Origin: Chamaea fasciata
Taxonomy: Eukaryota; Chordata; Aves; Passeriformes; Sylviidae
Assembly (NCBI GenBank): GCA_029207755.1
Contig: JARCOQ010000005.1
Location: 49,007,563 to 49,071,562, forward strand
Reading direction: 5' to 3'
Length of the DNA: 64,000 bases
The notes under the pieces are model-generated. The model was not told the DNA's origin and did not search any database. It saw only the letters and a program-made list of their open reading frames with translations. A program made the translations under genes and the position numbers. Positions 13,650 through 26,515 of the stretch are shown piece by piece. The stretch's first letter is position 1, and every line of letters starts with the position of its first letter.

Positions 13650-16600
13650 TGTTTTGTGCGAACTTGATTTGTTTAAAAGGACAGAGACAGTACTATCTGC
13701 TGCTTTTTGCTTTCTTTGCCTTCATCAGTTCTGCCTTCCGTGATGACCTTCTGAGCTGGCCCAGCAAGAGGAAGACCACAAAGGCTTTGAAAAACTGAAG
13801 CTTAGGATTTGTTTGATGTTTGAAGTTAACAAGCCAATGACTTGATGCATTTTCTGTTCGTGTGAGTTGGTGATATTTCACCAGGTCACTGACTTCTTTC
13901 ACTCATAGGATGGTAGCATATCCTAGCGATATCAAACAGTGTGGTGTTTACTGGGAAGTCACTAGAGATAATAGGGATCTAACCAGCATGACATGGATAA
14001 AAAATGGGGTTGATATTGTGGGGAGGGAAGAACTATTTTAAAAGTTATGTACTGGATGCTTGCTCAACTACTCACATTTTGGAGTATTCAGCACATAAAT
14101 ATAAAATCTATGATAGCTCATATTAAGATATCTATTTTAACTCTATTTTTAAAAGATCGATTTAAAGATTTGGGAGATAATTTGGCAGTTAATTATTTCT
14201 AGAAGTTGCTACTCTCACTCATAAATATTTGGAAAGAAAGGGCAGCCTTCTGCTTACTCCTTTTCCAGTAGCAGCTACTGAAGTTAGTATGTCCTTTACA
14301 TTAACAAATAGACCTGTTGTGATAAATGTCACTAATGTGTCATGAATTGGTGCTGAAAATATTTAACTGCTGGTGTAGTCAGAAAAAAGTAATTTTTAGC
14401 CTAGTTAATGTGATTGAGTAAATGACTTTTCAACTGAATAAAAATAGTGGTTTTTTTCATAGTGTCTGTTCTATTCTACATATTCAAAAAAAATGTTCCT
14501 GTTATTGCATTGATTTTATGTTGGTGAAGAGTCAACTCTGTATGTAGCACCATGACAGCAGAACAGTATGTGCTGGAACTGCTGAATTTGACACTTTCAC
14601 TTTGGCTCTTCAGGGTGGTGTCACAGCAGAGGCAGAAGGTTTTTGGGTAGCTGGGAGGGAGCCTTGGAGGTTTTCCATGTGGGAACTTGTGGCAAGTATG
14701 GAGATTCAGTATTTCCTCATGCACCATGGTTGGAAGGTAGTGGGAGTTGAGTAGAGCAAATAAAGAAATGGTACCACAATTGACTCCATGGGAAGTATTT
14801 CTCAGTGGGAAGTGCTTAAAATCCTTCAACTCAGTTGTGGCTTAACATCCCCAGTGCTGTGGTCAGAAGTGAGGGGTGCTCTCCAGTAGAGCAGGATTGT
14901 ACATGGTGGTCAAGTCTTAACTGAAACCAGAGCTATTGTGATTCTAAAACCATGATTCTAATTCTGAGGAGGAATTTAAACAATGTTTAATGGCTCCTTG
15001 GGAGAATTGGAAATGATCCAGAAGAGTCATAAAGTCCTGTTGGAAATAAAAATTTCTTTTGGCTGAGAAAATAGAAAGTGCTAAGTGGATTTTGAAAGCT
15101 GTTGCACAAAACATTTACCTGCTCCACCCTGCAAAGCAGTTAACAGCTTGACATCGTGGGTACCCCAAACTGGAAAGAAAGAAAAGGTTTGGAAGTTTTG
15201 GCTAATTCAGAATTTGTGGAGCAGAAATGACCTGCAGCAGAGATTGTGTATAGATGAGAATGAGTGGCCTGGGACTTGCTTGGGAATTACCTGTTTGGAT
15301 GAGGAATGAACTAATGAGAGCTTGGATAAGGCAGTTCATTTTCAAAGTGTTTCTCCATACCGACTCCTATTGGGATCTCTTGAAAGAGACTTACACCAAT
15401 GTGCTGGGATTGAAGGTGATGGTTCAGCAGCGTTTCCAAGCTAACCAGAGTGAGTCAGCGCTGTTGCACAGGGTTGAAGAAAAAGATGTTTCCCCATCAA
15501 GAATATGGAATGGATTCGATGTGCAAAGGATGCTTGTTGATATGACAAGGATAAAGGGAGTCCTGCAGGAGCTACTGGAGGCCCTGGGATGTGTACAGAG
15601 CAGATCTCGGTATCAGGAGCTGCCCGTCAATACATTTGTCATATGTATTTATTGCATGTGAAATCCATGCTTGGAAGTCTGAGGCACAGACCACTGTGAA
15701 TCATGCAGCACAGGAAAAAGCCATCTCAGCTGCCACTGCAGAAGGCAGCGGCCAGCCTCACTAATTTGCACCACAGAGGTATGAGAGGGAATTTTACTTT
15801 GTGTTGTGACATTCTTGAATCTTTTGAATTGCTTAGAATAAGACAAACTGATGATGTTTAATAGTATTGAAATAAAAAACATTCAGGGGTTGAGGGTGCA
15901 GTATCTGCTAAAGAATGGTGCACGTCTAGTTCATGGAGTCCAGGAAATAGCAAGGTAAATACATTTTTGGTGGGACATGCATTTAAAAAAATCAAAGTTT
16001 GTTGAGATATGGGCAGTTGAATGACAGCTCTGGTATTTTGACTATTTAATGTGCAGAAATGTACATAAAAAATATATTAGGAAAGATAATACCTTAAACT
16101 GGCACAGTTACAGGGGGACATTTGGAAGCTGACTTGGATATAAACCTTATAAGTTATCATGCCTATGAACTGAGTTATTACATCAGGAATTATCTGTGCT
16201 GTCCTGAGTGCAGTGGGTGTCCTGGACGTTATAGAAATATTTGGTAGAGGGACACAGCATTGGTTTGTCTGATCTAGTCCATGACTTACCAGAATGACTG
16301 AAAGGAGCAGTCCCCTATCTCAAAATGTAGAAAATTAAGTGTAAATATCATACTTTTGGAAATGGAAGAGGATATCTAGATGGTTGAGGATGAATAATTC
16401 ACCATTGCTCTAGAAATTTTTTTTAAATGTTAAAAATTACATGAAAAGGAGTACAGGTAATCCAGGTTCAGTTGCAGATTTGGAAAACACAAAGATGTGG
16501 TTTTACTGACTTGGTTATGAGATGCTGAAAGAATAGTTGCAGTCTTAGATTTGGGTTAGAAGTCCCTGTTGTGAAACAGGATGAGATTCTTGTCGGGCTG

Positions 16601-19600
16601 TGAAATATTTCCAAGAAACCAGTTTAGGTTTGGGTTTCATTTTTTGTTTGTTTTGGATTTTTTTTTTGAGATGGAACTCTGGCAGAATGTTATGAGTCAG
16701 AGAATTCAGTCCAAAAAAGGTAGAGGACAAGAGTAATTATTAGAAAACTGTAGGAGACTGGTAGCACTGGTACTTTCTCCTGGCATTGCTACAGGGCAAA
16801 GAGAGCTTGACTAATGCACATCACTGAAAAATTGGCTCCGAACAGATACTGTGCACCACGAGCTCCCCACCTGACCTGTGCTATTCACCCAGAAATTGTG
16901 TAAAGCTCTGAAGGAGAGAATGAGGTTTTTCCTTAGAGTCCAAAGGTCAGTGAAATAGTTGCTGTCATTGTCCCTACACTGATTAATTGTTTTGCTCTGT
17001 CTGTATTTCTGGTGGAGTTTGCTCTGTCATCCAGCTGGCAAGTGAAGAGAGTGCTGCTTACAGAATCTTTTTGTAGGATTTAATTTCTTAAGTGGATCCC
17101 ACTTCCTGTGTATTGTGTTTTCCTGTTTAGTGTGTTTAGCCTGAACTGGAAGGAAAGCATTGCTTGTTTGCTGGCTTCTTCCACAGGGCAATACTGAGAG
17201 CTGAGATTGCTTCTCTTCCTTCTTCATCCTCCAGAGGTTTCTTGCAATTTATTGCTTTACTCAGTCTTGATGCTGTGATTTCAAGGTTTCGACCTTACCT
17301 GGCCAGCTTTAGAAAAGCTGGTATTTCTTAGCAGCCCCAGAGAGACTTAACTCCCATTGAAATAATATGAAAAAGAAAAATAGTCTCCTAGCTCATAGCA
17401 AACCCCCTGTGAAAGAAATGTCCCACTCTAGCTGGGGTTCAGGATTCAGACTGGCATGTTCTCCTCTGCATGATAAAACCTGCTTGCGTGTGCTACTGAA
17501 CAGGAGCACGGCCAGGTTACCCGCAAATACCACCTGTATTCCTTTGGGCGCGTTTGGGTTGTAGCTACCCCTGCTGACAGCCAAACTTGGAGTTCACAGT
17601 AAGTTTGGAGGTTGGTACTCCCTGGCTTTGAGATAAACAGTATGGCAGCAGTTTTCTGAGTTTTATTAAAATTGCTTGTTTTCAGTGCTACATCTTTTCG
17701 TGGGGAGCAGCAAAGAAAGGCAAAGAAATTGTTGGAGAAAGAGTTGGGAGGTGTTTACACTAAAAATAAAAATGGTGGTGTAAGGATAAATTTGCTTTTG
17801 TAAGGATAAATTTGCATAGCAAGAGTCCTCTGAGCTGAAGCCAGTTCATCCAAGAAATGTTACCACTTCTCATGGGTTTATTAAAAAATGACAGTCTGTA
17901 CACTTCTCAGCATTTGTATGACAAAAATTTCATTGGACTTTCATCCAAGTTCTTGCCTACCTGAACTGGGTTCCCTCTCAGAAGAGAAATGGAATTATTA
18001 GATTCTTACAAATTGTAGATTATTTTGAGGACGTAACTTTGGAGGCTGTTGGAATTACAGCAGCCTGGATTATGGGGCATAGCAGTATCTACTTCTTGTG
18101 CAGTTTTTCATCACCTTGGAGTTGAAGTAACTTGCATGTAGGAGAGATCTCACAGTTCGCATTTGTAGTCAGAAGAAATACAGAAAAGTGGTTAAATGAC
18201 TGTTTAGTGTTTTACTGTGAAATTCAGAATTGACAGGTGGCAATGGATTTCAAAGAGGCAAGAAAGCACCGTGTTGTAAGCAGAACAAGAACCAATTTAA
18301 TGAAATGCTCCTGGGTGTTGTAGTATTTTGCTGCTTTGGAAACCAGTGTGAGAAGGTCACTGTATAAAGTGGATGTTGCAGTCTCTCTGTGTACTGGTGT
18401 CCTGTTGTGGCTCAAACTTCTGAGGAGGAATCACTGCCTGTACAGGTGGGTGATAGATGGCAAAAATACAAGTGCCCATTTGGGAATGAAGTCAAAGAGC
18501 TGCACTCTGCAAGAAAATAAGCCAAGCTTCTGTAATACTGCTGACGGAGACTTTTCCAGCAACCAAAAGCAGAGGCCATACAGAATGGCCCGATTTTGTA
18601 GCATCTAAGCAGATTTCCAGGGCTTTTGTTTGATTCTGCTCCAATCATTCTTTCCTTTACAAGACAGCAAAATGTGCCCAGAGAAGAAACAGTTTCCAGA
18701 GCTGTGAGATGGAAGTGGGCATTTGAAGCCTTAAAGAGGACATCAAGGGTTGCAGTCCTCATGGCTGACTCCAGCTGAACCTTTCATTTTTACTAAACCA
18801 GCAGTGTCATGTTGCCACAGGAACACAAAAGACTTGGAAAAGATGCTGTTAAAGCAGAAGTGTAAACATTCCTTATGACAAATGTGAAAAATGGACTTAG
18901 CAAACATTAAGTCTGTGGTCTGCTTTAGAAGAGGGGAAGAAGGTACATCTTTTTAACTGCACAGAGTTGTTGCTGTCTAAAAGATTAATGGATCAGAAGA
19001 TGTACAAATTCTTATTAGGAACACTACTAATCAGCAACAGTGACTGTAAGACTGCCAGTAACTGGGAAAAACTGGGTTTTCATTATTGGAGAAAAAAATG
19101 TTAATTGACCATTTGTATGACCTTGGGTGGGAGTGGAAAAACCGGAACTAAGGTCTGTCACGAGTTCAGGGGGCACTTCAGCAACTAAAATGTCACAGTT
19201 CAGTGTCCCACAAGGCACTGTGCCTGAGTTTGGGAAACAGGCAGTGTACATGAAACAAAAAACACCCCTTTTTCATGGAGTAAGCAGGCTTTGAACTTTT
19301 AGGCCACAGCTTCCAACGTGCTCATCCTTGAAATGAGCTTCTCGCAGCTGCACAACACGGCATCTCCTGTATTTCCACTTTGTTTTCACTTCTGCCTCAA
19401 CTGAGAGCAAGTTTTTTGAGCTTGATTTCTGCTGCAGCCTGCTGCAATTGCCAGAGCAGACAACTATCTCCAGTCATTCTGAAAAGTCTTGTGGCACTCT
19501 GGTTCAGAGAGCCCATGAGGGTTCATAACAGGTGTGAACAGGTGGAGACACTTCTCATTTCCACTGATTGTGGAATGTCATTGCATTTCTCCATCTTTCA

Positions 19601-20210
19601 CATTACTTACAGGTAATCTGTAAGTAATGTGAATTGCACGTCTGTGTTGCTTGCAGGTAACTCAACCTGTTTGTCATAAGTTGTTGCGGTGAACCTCAAG
19701 GGTTCTATTCTGGAGTTGTAGCCCAGGCAGGAGCCCTCCCTCTCACCCTGATGTGGGATCAAGGGTGTCTGTAGCTTGTCTCTGTCCCTCAGGCAGCAGA
19801 GAATGCCCCAGTGCCTCCAGGCTCTCACAGAGGTTACTGCCTTGGTATCGGGTGTCTATTGCAGTGCGGTTACACTTCACCAACTTCTCCAGTTGGATTT
19901 TTGGCCTATCACATGCTCATCATCTGAGCAGGTCTGAAGTCCTGAAATTCTGCCCCTCTCTCGCTCTCTTCTTGTTCCTTTCTAGAATCAGAACGTTTAT
20001 TTCAGACTCTTAAAACTTTTTCTTTTCCAAAACTGAAGAATTTTTCTGCAGTGCTTGCAAAGGCATACCTGTTCTACATCAAAAAATTAAATAAGAATTC
20101 AAACTGTCTGTGATCAGGAATCCCATCCAGCAGCCATGACTATTTCAAACAGGACAGACATGAAATTTTTACTTGTCATCTACATTCATGTTTTAAAGCT
20201 CTCTGGAAAT
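13650..20210. other. Intergenic DNA downstream of TCF20
   Basis: No gene is recognised. An ORF of 135 codons at 15254-15661 (+) is the longest in this stretch; it has no recognisable motif and no splice or promoter context. A 20-bp direct repeat (TGTAAGGATAAATTTGC) occurs twice near 17780-17815. A perfect 16-bp inverted repeat at 19597-19633 is listed separately. Base composition is AT-rich and otherwise ordinary. Confidence 0.6.
19597..19633. repeat. Perfect 16-bp inverted repeat (hairpin)
   Basis: TTCACATTACTTACAG at 19597-19612 is the exact reverse complement of 19618-19633, with a 5-nt GTAAT loop. The dyad could form a cruciform or an RNA hairpin. The left arm plus loop also reads as a splice-like ACAG|GTAAT. 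No function is shown. Confidence 0.85.
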
Positions 20211-20213
20211 CCT

Positions 20214-20510
20214 GTTATAGAACAGACTAGAAGGCACCTCTCGAAGGTCTCTGGTCCAACCTGATGGCTTTGTGAAGGTCAGCCTCAGAACTATACTGGG
20301 CTGTTCAAAGCTTTGGATAATCAAGTTTTGAAAACCTTCAGGGTAGAGACTGCACACCATCTCTGGGCCCTTGTTCCTGTGCTGAGCTGTCCTCTTGGAG
20401 CAGCAATTCTTTGTATCTAGTCACAGTTCTGATCATTATAGCTTGTGACTTGCCTCTTGCCCTTGTCACTGTGCCATTTGGAGAAGAATCTGACTCCACC
20501 CTCCCTATAA
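20214..20510 (-). mobile_element. CR1 LINE 3' fragment
   Basis: Read on the plus strand this has the diagnostic order of an inverted CR1 3' end: GGTCTCTGGTCCAACCTGATG near the start, then the 'TTGAAAACCTTCAGGGTAG' and 'CACACCATCTCTGGGCCC' blocks. It resembles known avian CR1 3' ends at many positions but is clearly diverged, so it is an old, dead insertion. Ends are approximate. Confidence 0.8.
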
Positions 20511-23500
20511 AATCAGCAATTCATGGTGGTATGACAGGTTAGGACAGTCAGGCTGCATGAATCTCTGAAAATATTTAGCAGTGGTTTTAATCCCCAAATC
20601 CAGATCACCTGCAGGGCTTTGGTGCAACTGTCCAAAGTAGCTTGGGGAATTGGGGCAGCAGCGGGTGTTTATTCTGGATCCAGTTCCTGCAGGGAGCTGT
20701 GCCTTAATCCCTCCCTCCACAGCCTGGAGGACAGGGGAGTGTAGATCACTGCCTGCAGTCTGAAGCCTTTGGGAAAGAGCTACCAGAGCCTCAAAGGCCA
20801 GAGTCTTCAAAGCGTTACTTCTTCTAGCTGGAATTCCCTGCTAGTTCTCTGCTTGCTTTTTTCCTACTTTCCTGCAAACTTGAAGTTCAGGTGAAAGACC
20901 AGAGGTCTTCATCCTGACTCCAGCCAAGCCTAGCCTGCTTGAGGGAAGCGGGACCGAAACCCCTTTCCTTCTTACAGCCCATAGCTTTTCACACCCTCCT
21001 CTGCCTCCCTACTCACCTGCCCCCTCCTCAATCGCTGCCGCCTCGCAGCTCTCGGTGGTTCTGTCCTTTGCCGACCTCCTGGCCGGACCAGAGTTGCGGA
21101 CGCGCCCTTGAGGGCTGTCTGGTGCTGCCACCTTAAGGCTCTAAATTCGTACTCCAGCAAAACCCGTGCACTCCTTCCCTGGGGACAGAGGATGAGGAGC
21201 TGGAGACTGGCCAGAGGCTGGCTGTAGCTGCTGGAGGATGACACGAAGCCCCTTATCCTGGCTCTCACTGAGCCCGCTCCCTCCTCCACCAGCTCTTAGG
21301 GGAAAGTATAGCAGGGTTTCACGAAAGTTTTTGTGTGCATCTCCTGATTTTGTGGCTTATGAGAAACCATCCTTTGTTATCTGTAGGGCAGAGTCAGAGC
21401 AGAAGAGGCGGAAGATGAAAATTTCTGTCTCAGAGGAGAGTTTTACAGCCTGCCTTTCTGGCAGGGATGGCAGCGCTGCTGCCTACCTGCTGCCCCTGTG
21501 GAGAGAGAGGGCTTGAGGCTTGTTTTCATTGGCTTTCCCCAACAAATTAGAGGTGTGGGTGCATTTGCACTCTGAATGCTTTTTTTGGTGGCAAATTTTG
21601 TTGTTATTTGGCTTATTGTGTGATCTGCAACCTTTCCATCCCCGTTGTGCTTCTGGCTGAAAATTCCTGTGCTGTGTGACACTGAGAGGAGGCACCTCTG
21701 ACCTGAGGGTGTCTGTCTGAAGCCTCTTTCCCAGAGCAACCAGCCAGGAGAAGACAGAGATCAGTGGCAGCTCTCACACTCACAGCAGAGACCACAGAAG
21801 TCAGCTTGGTTGGAGTTGGCAATTTTTCCCTCTCTTGCTGTTCCCTCCAGCAGCACAAGCAGCAAGGTGTGCTTGTCGGAGCCCATGTGGATTCTGTTTC
21901 CACAGGTGCATGCAGATGGTAGGATCCATCTGCCACAAAGCTGTCAGCAAAGGAGGTGCCCTTCACCATCAAAAGACTTGCACAGTAAAACAGGTAGCAT
22001 TAGAAATAGTAGCTGATTTTTAATTCTAAGTGCAAAGGTTATCCCAGGTATTAAGCCTTAGGTCAAAACAAAGTGAACACGAATCAAAAAGCTTTTGATT
22101 TTGAAATAGGCAATAAAGTGTAAGTAAGTAAATGAAATAATTGAGGATTTTTATTAGGCCTTTGCCTCTTTCTGGATATGAGCCAATATGCTTTATCCTG
22201 GAGTAACACAAATGAGAAAGGAGCTGCAGAAGGACTTTAACTCACATACGTAGTGCCTGTGTTCAGTCCATAGGAGAACTAAGGTTTGTCATCTCCATCT
22301 GTGGCATGGCTTTGAAAATTTTCAGGCTTCTGTGGTTTTTCAAGCAACCCAACATAAAGTGTTATTACCTCAGAAGCATTCATTTTTCATGGCTAGCTCA
22401 GCCCGGCCTGTGGCTGGTGCTCAGGGACACCTCATTCTGAACTGCAGATGCCGGGCCACACAGCCATTCCCAGGGAACTTGGGATTCAGCAGGTTTAGGA
22501 AGCTGCTGCTTCTGTGCAGGTGGGGAAGTTGGTTATGTCAAGGAGCTCGCTGTTCTTCCATCAGAAGGAAAAGAACAGGCCCCAACACTTCCAGGGCACT
22601 TCCCTGCCACTCACAAGCTGCATGGCATTGTAATGTTGTTCAGCATCCATCCGGTCTTTTGGACAGCTTAAAAATCACAAAAATACTTTCCTTTTCAGTT
22701 TCCCTTGCAGCCACCCCCTTTGATCCTTCCTCCTTCCTGTGGATACCTCCTCTACAGATACCTTCTGAGTAAAAGATTGTATTTTTATTGACACAAAAAC
22801 ACAATTACAAATGAGCCCAGAAAAATAAGCTTGTTATGTATGGTTGCTATGAAAATGTAGCAAGTACTAGTGGCAAAAGTAACCTGCAGATCATTTAGTA
22901 TGGAGCTCCAAAGGTAACTGACAAACTGAAAGCCCAGTAGTAAGGTCTTGCATGCACTTCCATAATTTCTAATTTCTATTTTGCTCCATATTCTGCCACT
23001 GGTATTAATTCATCTGTGAGTACAACTGTGCCAATATTTCAAAATGGAAGTTATTTGAGGGTTTTCTATTCCTGCAAAAATATAAAATACACTGTCTGAG
23101 TTCCATTGCATATTCAGATTTTTAAAGCAAAAACTATCATTGGGAGCATCATACAAAAATCAAATATAAACAACCCCCATTTCACTGTCATAGTAACACC
23201 CAGCAATCTTCTATTTCCAGCACACTGAGAAAAACTTCTAAATGCTGACTTGTATTCAAGTCATTGTTTATTCTGACAGAAAAAGTGCAGATAAAACCAT
23301 GAAAATTTGTTAATGAGAGCTTGATGCTGCATTATTTATGAAAATAGGAAAATAATAAACTCTGTACTCTAGCAAGCATATTATTCTCTCAGAAATTATT
23401 AACAGGGGGTTTAGATCATCAAAACTGTATTTTCAGTTTAGTGCATTAATATGAACTCGATAAAAGTTGTGGGGATATATGCACAGTTTATTTTGATGTT

Positions 23501-25120
23501 ACAGTTTTACTTTCTTTTTTGGTATTAAAGTCTTAATAGAATAGTTTTAAGTTCTTCTGCTCATCATCTTTTTCCTTCATGGACTGCAAAGCAAAGGGCA
23601 GAATTTGGGAGACCATGACTTGCTTGACAAAGCAATTGTCAATTTGTGCCCTGTGAGCAGCAGCCCCATCCTCTTCTGCAGTTAAGCCTGGCCTGTCACC
23701 ACACGTGCCTTTGCCAGTGACAGTCTGTTGTCCAGACTATGTTGTCTTTCCCACTGCTTTCCTCCTCCCCTTGGATTTCTCTACCAGTCACTACTTTGTC
23801 TTACCATTAATTTCTGTCCCTAAAAGCTCCTTGGGTGCCTGTGAATAAGACAAGAGCGTTGATATTGTTGGGATTTGTGCTGATTTTTTAGTGGACAAAG
23901 CCAGGGGTGCCTTTTGTTTTCCACAGATTGCCAGGAGAATCTGGCAATGGTTTGTAGTGGTTGGAGAAGTATCTGTTGTCAGCCTGCAGTTCACAGGTGC
24001 CCAGCACGACCTCCCTCTGCCCACGAGGCATCAAGTGCCTGACCGTGGGGCTACGCAAGGTTACTAATTAGCTGCAGCAAACATCCAAGTTCATACAAGT
24101 GCATTGAACCTGTGTTCACTGTCTTTTTAAACTAAGGAAAATTTGCACTGTCTCTTCCGCCCGCCAGGTTTTTGCTACCCTTTGCCACAAAAGGTGGGTT
24201 GCCCCTCTCGCATTAGCAGTCTGAGCCCAGGTGGGCAAAAGTGAGGTCTCGGTTTGTTCAGATGGTTTCTTGTGTTTGATGTCCTGCGCTTTAATTCCTC
24301 TACAGTTTAGTCTCAAACATATGGGGAGCAGATTCCTGCTACCGTTCCTCTGGAGAGACTGGCACAGCAGGACCCCGGCCTTGGCAGGGCTCTGCCGTTT
24401 CTGTAGAATCTGCTGCATCTGCCAGCCCTGGCCTAAGGCAAACACACAAAAAGAGTGTTTGAGAGGCGCGAGTCTGCACACCTTGTCACACGGTGTCACA
24501 CAGGGACAGGCCACCTAGCAGGCATTATCCTGTGCAAACCAGCTGTGCAAATGTGGCAGCATGAGGGGAGAAAAGGAGTCCTGAGCTGAATGACAGCACA
24601 TGCTTGCAGTGCTGAAAATGTGTGTAACTTGAATGAGGCAGGAGCTAACAGCGTGCACTGAAAGAACTGCTGTGGCACCACCGAGGACATGCTTAAACAA
24701 CGAAGTAGATAATGTGCCAATTTCCCAAAACACGAGTATTTTTACTCTTACCATTGGAGCAATCACAGCCACCAAGCCAGCAGGAAGGTGATGTGAACAG
24801 AGACCTTCACTTTTACACTATTGACTGTAAGAAAATGGTAACAGCAAGTGTGCTTCAGAAGTAATGCCTCTCTTTATCTCCTCTTTCTGAGATGTGCTGA
24901 GCACATGCTGCTCTGAATTCTTTCCTGGGAAACCAGGAATGTTCAGCAGCCATCAGAAACAGGCTAATGAGCTTGGACTGAAAAGACAGAGAATTATTGC
25001 TGAAATCTGAAACCCAAAACCCGACTTTCCCATGAGGAGACAGAATCACCCAGGTTATTATGCCTACTCCTGAGAGCCATAAGCACAGGAGAAAAATGTA
25101 GTTCTCTTTTCAGCCAGATT
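20511..25120. other. Intergenic DNA with no recognised gene
   Basis: A moderately GC-rich patch at about 20930-21300 has scattered CpGs but no convincing exon. From 22780 to 24000 the sequence is AT-rich. No transposon could be named with confidence. ORFs up to 146 codons (22332-22772, +) lack motifs, splice context or codon bias and are not called. Confidence 0.5.
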
Positions 25121-25128
25121 AGCTTCCC

Positions 25129-25209
<81 letters not shown>
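25129..25209. repeat. (TTA)n-(TAA)n palindromic microsatellite
   Basis: About 16 TTA-type triplets (25129-25176) switch abruptly to about 8 TAA-type triplets (25177-25200) and then nine A. Since TTA and TAA are complementary, the switch point forms a perfect dyad with arms of roughly 25 nt. The array is probably length-variable and hard to sequence. Confidence 0.95.
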
Positions 25210-25649
25210 CTGAATTGAGGACCTAACTATGAAAAGGCAGCATCCCTGACTATCCTTCCAAGGCATGGAAACAGCAGCAAAATGCTTTCTGTGAAAAACT
25301 CCCTCTGCCAGAAGAAAAAGATCATAGCTAGACACTTCCTGGAACAAAGGAGAGTCTTCAGATTAGCTCTTTATCTATTTTAATTTCAATTTGAGATCAC
25401 TGGAAACATAAATCTTTGCTGTGTAGTGGTTATGGTATCAGTGCTCATTAATGCCCTTTGCACCAAGATTGGTAGGTTCTTTACCACAACTGAGTAAACA
25501 GCTCTATTAAACACATTATGGAAGCGAGGAAATGGAGCTAGCAGCCAGCTGAGTGCTGCCCTCTCAGGCACAACTGCTTAGGTTTAAGCTTATGCTTGTG
25601 AAAACCACAAAGCCTAGACTTGTAGGGATGTTGCAACTCCAAAATGCAT

Positions 25650-26515
25650 GCAAAGCAGAGTACTTCATGTCATCTCATTACATTTGATTACAATTACTTC
25701 ATTTCAGAATTTTGTTTTATTTCTTTAAATTTAATTTCATTTTATTGTAAGTCTACCATACTCACATTGTTTCACTTTCTTCTCTGATTTCATGATTTCA
25801 CTGAGCAGCAATTTGGCAAGGTTTGGTCCATTTCCATGCATTTTGTGTCATGCCAGACCATTTTATTGTTTTCACTTTGTTTCAGAATTCTCTCTTTTAT
25901 TTTCTAGCATTCCATGTAATCCCTTTCTTCTCCTGTCCATTTCTGTCATTCCCTGATTTCAGGATTTCAATGAGTATAATTTTCAATGAGTATAATTTTG
26001 GCAAGCTCCTTACACAGCACCTCATTTCCGAAAATCAGGGGAAAGAAGTAAACAAAAAGACAGGAGAAGAAATTGAAGGAATGAAATGCTAAAAAAAGAG
26101 AGAAAATTCTGAAACAAACTGGAAACAATAAAAGCAAATGGGATGACCTGAGGTGCAGGGAAATGGACCAAAGCTTGCCCAATTGATCCTCACTGAAACC
26201 TTGAAACCAGAGAACAAAGTCTAACAAATGCTCTGGAAAGGAGATATGATGAAATAAAATGCAATTGAAAAAAACCGAGAAAATTTGCAAATGGAGTGAC
26301 TACAACCAAATGTACTGAGATGAAATGAGATGCAGTGAAAAGCACTGAAACTTGCCAAAAATTATTCCCGATAAAAACCCAAAATCAGAGAAGAAAGGTG
26401 AACAAAGAGCCAGGAGAAGAAATGGAAGAAATGAAATGCTAAAATAAAAAAGAGAAAATTATGAAACAAAGTGAAAACAAATAAAAGTGAATGGGATTAC
26501 TTGTCCATTCAAAAG
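25650..26515. repeat. Inverted array of about 177-bp tandem repeats
   Basis: The right arm (about 26030-26515, +) carries tandem units recognised by a CTTGCC core at 26174 and again at 26351 (177 bp apart), and by AAAATCAG at 26031 and 26381 (two periods). Each unit holds purine-rich blocks such as GGAGAAGAAATGGAAGAAATG and GAAACAAAGTGAAAACAA. The left arm (about 25650-26010) carries the same units as reverse complement, with GGCAAG cores at 25815 and 26000 and TTGTTTTCACTTTGTTTC at 25867. The centre is near 26020. Units are perhaps 70-80 percent alike by eye. A 16-bp duplication (CAATGAGTATAATTTT) lies at about 25968-25999. No ORF or named family was recognised. It could be a satellite-like array or an inverted-repeat transposon. 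Confidence 0.8.

Noticed and set aside
15254..15661. A 135-codon ORF (+) downstream of TCF20
   Set aside because: It has no recognisable motif, no promoter or splice context, and this length occurs by chance in 64 kb.
22332..22772. A 146-codon ORF (+) in intergenic DNA
   Set aside because: There are no motifs, no homologue I recognise and no CpG or splice signals.
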